Assembly (NCBI GenBank): GCA_963677085.2
Contig: CAXXFH010000004.1
Span: 2,356,001-2,420,000 of the forward strand
Length of the DNA stretch: 64,000 bases
From: G963677085 sp963677085
GTDB lineage: Bacteria > Planctomycetota > Planctomycetia > Pirellulales > Thermoguttaceae
Direction of reading: 5' to 3'
Positions 17,952-24,559 of this stretch are shown here, in pieces. Every line of letters starts with the position of its first letter. Positions within the stretch are counted from its first letter, which is position 1. The notes under the pieces are model-generated. The model made no database searches, was not told where the DNA came from, and saw nothing but the letters and a program-made list of their open reading frames with translations. The translations under genes were made by a program, and so were the position numbers.

Positions 17952-18950
17952 ATGCGAATTCGATGGCGCGGACTTGAGTTGCCCAGTCAGGTGGTAGCCG
18001 ACCGGAAAACCCTCTCGGCCACGTATGGCAAATTCACCGCCGAGCCCTTTGAACGCGGATTCGGCGTGACGATCGGCAACAGCCTCCGCCGCATCTTGCT
18101 CAGCAGCCTCGAGGGAAGTGCGGTAACGCAGATCAAGTTGCACGGCGCGCAGCATGAGTTTTCCACCATCCCCGGGATGATGGAAGACCTGACCGATATC
18201 GTCCTGAACGTGAAGTCGATTGTGGTCAAGAATCACAGCGATCAAACCCGCGTGGTGCGTGTCGAAAAGAACACGGCGGGAGTGCTCACGGGTGCGGACG
18301 TTCGTTGCGACGACCAAGTGGAAGTGATCAACAAAGACCACGTGATCGCCACGCTGACCGACGATGTTCCCTTCCTGCTGGAGATGGTGGTGGAAAACGG
18401 TCGCGGCTACGTGCCGGCCACCGAGCACACCCCGCAGGTGCAGGAAATCGGCATCATTCCAATCGACGCGGCGTTCAGCCCGGTTACCCGGGTCCGCTAC
18501 GAGGTCGAGGAAACCCGCGTAGGCCAGAAGACGAACTACGACCGGCTCACCATGGAGATCTGGACCGACGGTTCGGTCACTCCCGAGATGGCGCTGGTCG
18601 AGGCCGCCAAGATTATGCGGAAGCACCTCAATCCGTTCATTCAATACAATGAACTGGGCCCGCTGGTTCACAGCGAAACCCGTAGCGTTACCAGTTATGG
18701 CGTGGATCAGGCCACGGAAGCCAAGCTCTCGATGAGTCTGGCCGAATTGGATCTTTCGGTTCGGGCCACGAACTGTTTGGAATCGGAAAACATCCACACC
18801 GTCCGCGATTTGGTCACCCGGTCGGAAGACCAATTGCTCGAGGTGCGTAACTTCGGCGAGACGACGCTGACTGAAGTCCGGGAAAAGCTTTCCGACATCG
18901 GGCTTCGGCTGGGGATGCGTTTGCCGCCGGCACCCAGCAGCCCGGTGTAG
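17952..18950 (+). CDS. rpoA: RNA polymerase subunit alpha
   Basis: 332 residues, normal. The N-terminal dimerisation domain contains FGVTIGNSLRRILLSSLEG, then the insert domain VQEIGIIPIDAAFSPV and RVRYEVEETRVGQKTNYDRL. A linker leads to the C-terminal domain (LSMSLAELDLSVRATNCLES, then LLEVRNFGETTLTEVREKL), which binds UP elements and activators. It is located between rpsD and rplQ as usual. Confidence 0.96.
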   Translation: MRIRWRGLELPSQVVADRKTLSATYGKFTAEPFERGFGVTIGNSLRRILLSSLEGSAVTQIKLHGAQHEFSTIPGMMEDLTDIVLNVKSIVVKNHSDQTRVVRVEKNTAGVLTGADVRCDDQVEVINKDHVIATLTDDVPFLLEMVVENGRGYVPATEHTPQVQEIGIIPIDAAFSPVTRVRYEVEETRVGQKTNYDRLTMEIWTDGSVTPEMALVEAAKIMRKHLNPFIQYNELGPLVHSETRSVTSYGVDQATEAKLSMSLAELDLSVRATNCLESENIHTVRDLVTRSEDQLLEVRNFGETTLTEVREKLSDIGLRLGMRLPPAPSSPV

Positions 18951-18996
18951 TTCTGAACCCGACCGCGGAACCCTTTCAGTACAAAGCCCTATTACC

Positions 18997-19668
18997 ATGC
19001 GACACCGACGACGAGGCCGCAAGCTCGGCCGCAATCCCAACCACCAACGTGCCTTGCTGCGTAACTTGGCCAGTGCGTTAATTCTCACGGAGCGCGACGC
19101 CGAGTTCGACGACAACGCGCCGAAGGTCAAGGGGCGCATTGTCACCACGTTGCCAAAGGCCAAGGAAGTCCGACCGCTGGTCGAGCGCTGCGTGACTATC
19201 GCCCGCCGGGTCTTGCCGCACCAGGAAGCCGCCGATCGGCTGGAACCCGATGCCGATCGCAACAGCGACCAGTGGCGAAGCTGGCGGAAGAGCGAGAAGT
19301 GGAACGAATGGAACCAGACTATCGCTCCCGTGGTCGCCGCACGCCGCCGTGCCCTGCAGTTGCTTGGCAGCAAGCAAGCCGTGCAGATTCTGTTCGACGA
19401 GCTTGCGCCGCGTTTTGCCGAACGCTCCGGCGGCTACACCCGAATCCTCAAGCTGGCCACCCCGCGGCTTGGCGACGCCGGTGCCCGGGCGATCCTGGAA
19501 TTCGTCGGCAATAACGATCGCGTGTCCAAAGCGGCCACGAAGCCGGCCTTCGATGAAAAACCCGAGGTCGCTCCAGAGGCCGCCGCTCCGGAAGAAGCTG
19601 ACGCGCCAGCCGCCGAGCAGGTCGAGGGTGCTGGCGGTGAGCCGAAAGAAGAAGCCGGCGATAAGTAA
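18997..19668 (+). CDS. rplQ: 50S ribosomal protein L17 with insertions and an acidic tail
   Basis: 223 residues against about 120-130 in most bacteria. The L17 start MRHRRRGRKLGRNPNHQRAL and TTLPKAKEVRPLVERCVTIA are clear. Two expansions stand out: about 10 residues before TTLPKAKE and a Trp-rich insert (residues about 85-105, DQWRSWRKSEKWNEWNQ) within the second half. The final 45 residues are Ala/Glu/Pro rich and acidic, without rRNA-binding character. The extensions appear lineage-specific and are not artefacts, since the conserved YTRILKLATPRLGDAGARA segment follows in frame. It ends the super-operon. Confidence 0.92.
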   Translation: MRHRRRGRKLGRNPNHQRALLRNLASALILTERDAEFDDNAPKVKGRIVTTLPKAKEVRPLVERCVTIARRVLPHQEAADRLEPDADRNSDQWRSWRKSEKWNEWNQTIAPVVAARRRALQLLGSKQAVQILFDELAPRFAERSGGYTRILKLATPRLGDAGARAILEFVGNNDRVSKAATKPAFDEKPEVAPEAAAPEEADAPAAEQVEGAGGEPKEEAGDK

Positions 19669-19697
19669 CCTACAGTTGCCGGCGTTTGACGCACAAC

Positions 19698-19728
19698 ACA
19701 TGCCCACGCCGAGAAAGCGTGGGCATGT
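19698..19728 (+). terminator. Hairpin at the end of the ribosomal operon
   Basis: ACATGCCCACGC (19698-19709), a 7-base loop and GCGTGGGCATGT (19717-19728), a perfect 12-bp stem followed by TCATTTGG. It uses the CATGCCCACG/CGTGGGCATG repeat wording found again at 23138-23201, so a dispersed palindrome may serve as the terminator. The U-run is poor. Confidence 0.5.
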
Positions 19729-19797
19729 TCATTTGGCCCGGCCGTCTCTCTACGATCCACTACCTGCTATCCACTATTCGCTGCGTGTTTGATTGCC

Positions 19798-20412
19798 ATG
19801 AACAGGGCACGACACGACAAGTCGCACGGCAGCGGCGTTTCGGGCGGGTTCGACTTCACTGCCCATGTGCATTCTTTGTGCGATGACATGACTCGCCGCG
19901 TCGAGGCGCTGGGGCACATCAATATGGCGCGCGTGACGGTCAGTTTCACGCAAGCCCGCAAGAACACCGCGCATGGGATGTTCGCTTCGCTCACGCCCTT
20001 GCGATTCACCGGCGGCAAGCCTCACCGTATTCGTGGCGGTCGGAAGTGGGGCGTGCAACCGATTCACGATACCAAGGGCCGGGAGATGCTCTACATCGTG
20101 AACTTCTACCTTCCCCGCTTTCTCGACTTGTCCTTCGACGAAAAGCTGACCACGGTGGTCCATGAGTTGTGGCACATCAGTCCGCAGTTCAACGGCGACA
20201 TCCGGCGTTTTGCGGGCCGCTGCCATGCACATTCCGGTTCGCAAGCCCGCTACGATGCTCACGTTCGCACGCTGGTTCGCCAGTGGCTCGCTCTAAAGCC
20301 GCCGGAGAAGTTGTACGCGTTTCTTCGCTACGACTTCCGCGAGCTCCGTACACGCCACGGACGAGTCTTCGGGCAGAAAATTCCGGCACCCAAGATCGTG
20401 CCGCTGCCATGA
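19798..20412 (+). CDS. Putative zinc metalloprotein with HELWH motif
   Basis: 204 residues from the ATG at 19798 (MNRARHDKSHGSG); a TTG nine bases upstream is an alternative, and no good ribosome-binding site decides it. A HExxH-type site, VVHELWHIS, is at about residues 122-130, and the downstream RCHAHSG adds further histidines that could bind metal. No signal peptide is seen. The family resembles predicted metallopeptidase-fold proteins, but catalysis is unproven. It follows the ribosomal operon after the terminator hairpin and may have its own promoter. Confidence 0.6.
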   Translation: MNRARHDKSHGSGVSGGFDFTAHVHSLCDDMTRRVEALGHINMARVTVSFTQARKNTAHGMFASLTPLRFTGGKPHRIRGGRKWGVQPIHDTKGREMLYIVNFYLPRFLDLSFDEKLTTVVHELWHISPQFNGDIRRFAGRCHAHSGSQARYDAHVRTLVRQWLALKPPEKLYAFLRYDFRELRTRHGRVFGQKIPAPKIVPLP

Positions 20413-20440
20413 AGCGGCTTGGGGCGAAGTCCTGGTTGGA

Positions 20441-20749
20441 TTATCGAGTTCCCAGTCGATCGTACAACCAAGCTAAGTCCTGGGATTGCACCCCCTGGGT
20501 TGGCAAAAACGTCTTCGGCGAAAACCCCGAGCCTGCGGATTCCTGTCGTAAAGATTCGAAGAGGATAGTCGGCAAAATTCGTCTGGACGGCGGCAGCGAA
20601 AACGTATAAGGTTTGGGCACTGACACGCCAAGGGTTGTTGTTGCCACGGCGGTTGCCAGCACCACGATGAGGCCAACGAGTTTTTTGCGAAGGGAATTGA
20701 AAACCGCCCTTGACGCGAAACGCCAAAAAACATATTCTCGCGGCCTCAT
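20441..20749 (-). CDS. Possible small membrane or secreted protein (doubtful)
   Basis: 102 residues from the ATG at 20749. One hydrophobic helix with an upstream basic stretch (SLRKKLVGLIVVLATAVATT) resembles a signal peptide or anchor; the rest is low-complexity and unrecognised. A dispersed repeat (20766-20815) lies directly upstream. No homologous family comes to mind, and overlapping frames on both strands are also open, so this may be chance. Confidence 0.25.
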   Translation of the reverse strand: MRPREYVFWRFASRAVFNSLRKKLVGLIVVLATAVATTTLGVSVPKPYTFSLPPSRRILPTILFESLRQESAGSGFSPKTFLPTQGVQSQDLAWLYDRLGTR

Positions 20750-20880
20750 GAGGGAAGTCAAACACGGGCGGCAAGGCCGCCAACCAAACGGCGCTTCCGC
20801 ACCCGTTGGTCGCTGAACTTTGTGGAAGACTTGCGGACGTGTTCGACGCCCACGGAACAGAACGCCCGTATAAAACAACT

Positions 20881-21124
20881 GACAAATCATCGTGATCCAC
20901 GTGGCTGGTCCTGCATAGGCGTGGCGACGCAAGTTGCCAACGCTGCGGACCACGAAGCGTTACCCCCGCAAGGAGGCTGGTGGCGCGCTTCGAAAACATC
21001 GTGTGCGTCGACAAGTATCTGGTAGGGGAATTCCGGATACCAACGTCGTCTGCATCCAATCGCTCCCGGAATAAGGTTGTATCCTTCGCCCCCCTGGGAT
21101 TCAGCCTTACCGGGGGCTTTTTTT
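20881..21124 (+). ncRNA. Candidate structured RNA ending in a strong terminator
   Basis: Between a TATAAA at 20869-20874 and the terminator at 21088-21124 lies about 240 bases with several self-pairing parts. TGGTCC near 20908 pairs with GGACCA near 20950, enclosing an inner GCGTGGC/GCCAACGC hairpin. GAAGCG and CGCTTC form another pair around 20958-20995. GTATCTGG pairs with CCGGATAC around 21015-21045. No protein frame fits. I could not match it to 6S, tmRNA, RNase P or SRP RNA signatures, so the identity is open. Confidence 0.35.
21088..21124 (+). terminator. Rho-independent terminator
   Basis: GCCCCC (21088-21093) and GGGGGC (21112-21117) form a six-base GC stem that is followed directly by TTTTTTT (21118-21124). 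It acts on the plus strand, so it does not serve the minus-strand aldehyde dehydrogenase gene. It implies a plus-strand transcript ending here. Confidence 0.75.
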
Positions 21125-21258
21125 GCGCGCACTCGATCCCAAGGAAGCCGTCGTGCGACAAACTTGAAGTGCGGGGTGTCGTGGGCAGCTTAGCAGCCCT
21201 TGCGTCGGCAGTGGCGTCCAAACTGCGGTTCACACCAACCTGCGAAGCGACGGGATGT

Positions 21259-22761
21259 TTACCCCAGTGGTCGCACGACGGACGTGGGACGCCAATAGTC
21301 GAATAGCGTTTGCAGAGAGCCCACGCCGCCGCCCATGCCGCTTTTGTTTACGCCGGCATACGGAACGCCTAGCGGGAAGAGGTTGTGGGCGTTGATCCAA
21401 CTGTTGCCGGCCACCATCGATTCGGCCACCCGCGTGGCCCGGGCGTCGTCGTTCGTCCACACACTGTTGGCCAGTCCGTAGTCGGTGTGGTTGGCCATCC
21501 GCACGGCATCGTCTTCGCTTTCGAAGGGCGCCAGGTAGGCCACGGGCCCGAAGATTTCTTCCTGTGCGGCTACGTTGTCGAGCGAACCGGCCAGCAATGC
21601 CGGTTTCACATAGAAGCCATTGCGGTCGGGTACGTCGGCCGCGCCGCCTTCGAGGATCACTTCGGCGCCTTCTTCCGCACCACGCTCGAGGTAGCCCAAC
21701 ACGCGCTGCTGTTGTTTGCGACTGATGACCGGTCCCATCTGTGCGCGGCGGTCCAACTGGTATCCCACCCGCACACTTCCCAGCCGAGCGACGGCCGCAT
21801 CGACGAATTCGTCGTAGATCGACTTCTGGACGAACCACCGCGTGGCGTCGCAGCAGACCTGGCCCGAGTGGAAAGTGATCGCTTGGGCGAGTTTCTCGAC
21901 CGTGTCGTCCAGTTCCACGTCGTCGAACACCACGGCCGCTCCCTTGCCGCCGAGTTCCAGCTTGACCGGTACCAGATTGCGACCACAGGCTTCGCCGACT
22001 AGGCGACCCACCTCGGGCGAGCCGGTAAACGACATCCGCCTCAGCCGGGGGTTGGCAATCAATGCTGCCCCGGCAATAGAGCCCAGTCCGGGGACGACGT
22101 TGATCACGCCGTCGGGGATACCGACCTCGCGGGCAACCTGGGCGAAATAGAGCGTCGAAAGCGGGGTGTCTTCGGCCGGTTTGACCACCACCGTGTTGCC
22201 GGCGGCCAGGGCCGGGGCGATGTTCCATCCCAGTAGCAAGAAGGGGAAGTTCCAGGGGAAGATGAACCCACAGGGGCCCCACGGTGCTCGAGAGATCCAG
22301 GCCTCGTGCCCAGGCACGGCCAACGTGGTGCGCAACTGAACGTGTTGCGAGGCCTCGATAAACCAACGCATGGTGGCGATGAAACCGTCGACATCGCCTT
22401 CAGCGTGTGGGGCCAGTTTGCCGCAGTCGAGGGCTTCGAGTTGGGCGAAAATCGCTTTGCGACGCTCGACCTCGTCCGTCAGACGATGCAGCAGGGCTCC
22501 CCGTTCGTTGGGGGCCATTCGAGCCCAGGGGGAGTTGGCAAAGGCCTCGGCCGCTGCATCGACCGCTCGGGCGACGTCGCCGGCCTCGAGGGCACAGACC
22601 TCGGCCAGTCGCTCGCCGGAGCCGGGGTCGAGGGTTTCGAAGGTCTCGCCCCCCGTGGCCATCACGTCTTGTCCCCCGATAACGGCCTTCAACGGTCCGC
22701 CGGCGAGAAACTCGACGACTTCCGGCAAACGCTCACGTCGAATGTTTGCGGCGATGGACAT
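21259..22761 (-). CDS. NAD(P)-dependent aldehyde dehydrogenase
   Basis: 500 residues, the usual ALDH length. Catalytic residues are E269 in LELGGKG and C303 in SGQVCC. Cofactor-binding features include PWNFPFLL, VVVKPAEDTP and FTGSPEVG. It oxidises an aldehyde to the carboxylate in the cytoplasm. Similarity is closest to the betaine-aldehyde/retinal dehydrogenase-type superfamily, but the substrate cannot be told from sequence. It stands alone, reading toward the terminator region. The start is an ATG (MSIAANIRRERLPEV). Confidence 0.92.
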   Translation of the reverse strand: MSIAANIRRERLPEVVEFLAGGPLKAVIGGQDVMATGGETFETLDPGSGERLAEVCALEAGDVARAVDAAAEAFANSPWARMAPNERGALLHRLTDEVERRKAIFAQLEALDCGKLAPHAEGDVDGFIATMRWFIEASQHVQLRTTLAVPGHEAWISRAPWGPCGFIFPWNFPFLLLGWNIAPALAAGNTVVVKPAEDTPLSTLYFAQVAREVGIPDGVINVVPGLGSIAGAALIANPRLRRMSFTGSPEVGRLVGEACGRNLVPVKLELGGKGAAVVFDDVELDDTVEKLAQAITFHSGQVCCDATRWFVQKSIYDEFVDAAVARLGSVRVGYQLDRRAQMGPVISRKQQQRVLGYLERGAEEGAEVILEGGAADVPDRNGFYVKPALLAGSLDNVAAQEEIFGPVAYLAPFESEDDAVRMANHTDYGLANSVWTNDDARATRVAESMVAGNSWINAHNLFPLGVPYAGVNKSGMGGGVGSLQTLFDYWRPTSVVRPLG

Positions 22762-23158
22762 GGTTTGGCTCCTTATACGGGGGGAGTTTGGGGAATCGGT
22801 CCACGATAACGAGTCGAAAAACGGGACAGGTCTAATTTCTCGCCACTAATCTCCCGTGACACCCCGAACGGTGCTCCGCGAGAAATTAGAGACCTGTCCC
22901 GTTTATCGACGGCGAACGTACCTGCCCCATTATAGCCCGGCCGGCCCAAAACGGGTACTACGTAGCCCCTGCGGGCATGTAACCAGGGTGGCGTCAAACG
23001 TCCACAAGCGTTAAAAAACGCTTTCTTCGTCTCTCGTTCCCACGCTTTGTGTGGGAACCAGGAGACAGGGGACCAGAAAAGACAACCAGCCATTTTCTCG
23101 GTGCTTGCGTATGTTGCAGAAATTGAGATCGGGGTGCCATGCCCACGAAAACGTGGGC
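22762..23158. repeat. Repeat-dense spacer with three kinds of palindrome
   Basis: First, a near-perfect inverted repeat, AAACGGGACAGGTC... at 22819-22843 against its complement at 22878-22904 (two bases longer). Second, GTTCCCACGC/GTGTGGGAAC at 23036-23058. Third, the first of two CATGCCCACG/CGTGGGCATG palindromes at 23138-23161 (the second at 23178-23201 falls in the next gene). A small AAGCGTT/AACGCTT hairpin lies at 23006-23023. No gene is seen. Confidence 0.7.
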
Positions 23159-24529
23159 ATGCTGAAATCACCGGAAACATGCCCACGTTTTCGTGGGCAT
23201 GGTACCCAGTCTTTTCGAGTCGGAAAAGCACTGGCGCTTGCCGTGGTCCTGCTCGGACTCTCGCTCCACGCCGGCACGGCACCGGCCGTGGAGGTCGTTC
23301 TCCGTGCAGCCAATGGGCGGTTTCTTCGAACAACTAACGAAGGTACGTTGCGAGCCGATCTGTCGATGCCCGATGAATCGGGCGCCTTCGAGCTTCTGCT
23401 CGGCGAAAAAGAAAACGAGTTCTCGTTGAAGGCTCCCGACGGGCGTTTCCTGGTGGCCGAGGGACGCGATGCCCGACAGCTTCGCGCCGACAGCCCTCGC
23501 AACGAGCCGGGCGACCGCGAAACCTTTGTGTTGGAGCCGTTCGACGGACGTAGGGTAAGTCTTCGGGCACGCGGCTATCGGGCCTTTCTGATCGTCGACC
23601 CCACGAACGACAACCCGGCCGAACCGCCGGTGCCGGCAAACCCGGCCGATGAAAATGAAGACGCCGACGCCACTGAAGAAGGCGTTACCGAAAAGGACGC
23701 CAGCGAAGAAGCCGTCGCTGAAGAAGTCGCCGAACAGCCCGAGCCCTCGTCGGAAACCGACAACTCCCAGGCAAACGATTTTGATGTCGACGACTCCGAA
23801 GCCGACGATTCAACGCCTTCGGCGGTTGAACCGCGCCGCCCGGCGGAGCTGGTCGAGATTTTTCAGTTAAAGGCCATGCCTTTGATGGTGCGTATTACCT
23901 TACCCCGCGTGGTGAAGGCCCTGGTGGTCGAAGAACTTACCAGCGAGGAGTTCAACGAAAAACGCAGCAAGCTGAAAGAGAAGTTCATCAACCTGCCCGC
24001 GCCCACACTGCGGCAACCGAAACGCATGAAGCGTCACAAGGTGTTTGCGATGCGGGAGGAGCAACACATCAAGGCCCGTTTGGCCGACACGCCGGAGATC
24101 AACATTCCCCAGATGCCTTACTTGATTGCCTGGCCGAACCGGGAGCGTGGCATCCTGATGTTTTCGGCCGGTGCCCGATTGCCGATCCGCGGTTGGGTTC
24201 GCTACACGGTGCCGGAGGCTTGGAGCGTTTCGACCAACTTTCGCACGGTGATCCACCTGAGCTTAGCCGGCGAAGTGCAGGTGGAGAAACGCGACGACCA
24301 ACTGAAACTTCATCCGCCTCAGGTGGTCGATCTGCGTGTGGAACTGCGGAAGCTCGACATTTCGAACGACCTGATCAACATCGCGCGCGAGGCGATCGAA
24401 GACGGGATCAACGACGAACTACGGCGGCAGCGCGGCCGGATCCACCAACAGGCGAACAAGCAGCTTGCCAAGGCCTTCGATACGCAGGAGTTCCGCCACC
24501 CGCTGTTACGCTACTTGCGACTGCCGTAG
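23159..24529 (+). CDS. Secreted protein with N-terminal beta-trefoil-like domain
   Basis: About 456 residues from the ATG at 23159. A hydrophobic signal-like segment (VGKALALAVVLLGLSLHAG) begins about 25 residues in, because the first codons run through a palindromic repeat. Next comes a fascin/ricin-like beta-trefoil pattern: VVLRAANGRFLRTTNEG, FSLKAPDGRFLVAEG and VSLRARGYRAFLIVD. A highly acidic linker (residues about 165-225) leads to an unrecognised C-terminal domain of about 220 residues. It ends 30 bases from the convergent gyrA. The true start could be lower within the signal region. Confidence 0.6.
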   Translation: MLKSPETCPRFRGHGTQSFRVGKALALAVVLLGLSLHAGTAPAVEVVLRAANGRFLRTTNEGTLRADLSMPDESGAFELLLGEKENEFSLKAPDGRFLVAEGRDARQLRADSPRNEPGDRETFVLEPFDGRRVSLRARGYRAFLIVDPTNDNPAEPPVPANPADENEDADATEEGVTEKDASEEAVAEEVAEQPEPSSETDNSQANDFDVDDSEADDSTPSAVEPRRPAELVEIFQLKAMPLMVRITLPRVVKALVVEELTSEEFNEKRSKLKEKFINLPAPTLRQPKRMKRHKVFAMREEQHIKARLADTPEINIPQMPYLIAWPNRERGILMFSAGARLPIRGWVRYTVPEAWSVSTNFRTVIHLSLAGEVQVEKRDDQLKLHPPQVVDLRVELRKLDISNDLINIAREAIEDGINDELRRQRGRIHQQANKQLAKAFDTQEFRHPLLRYLRLP

Positions 24530-24559
24530 GAAAGCGTGGGAGCCAGCGGCAGGCATCTA

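Noticed and set aside
17859..19373. 504-residue open frame on the minus strand
   Set aside because: Antisense to rpoA and rplQ, with no family; these frames arise from GC bias in the third codon position.
20895..21110. Cobalamin riboswitch or 6S RNA
   Set aside because: On neither strand are the required conserved boxes visible, so the RNA candidate is left unassigned.
20328..21233. 301-residue open frame on the minus strand
   Set aside because: Overlaps the metalloprotein gene, repeats and the RNA candidate; its composition is Arg/Ser/Thr-rich without a domain.
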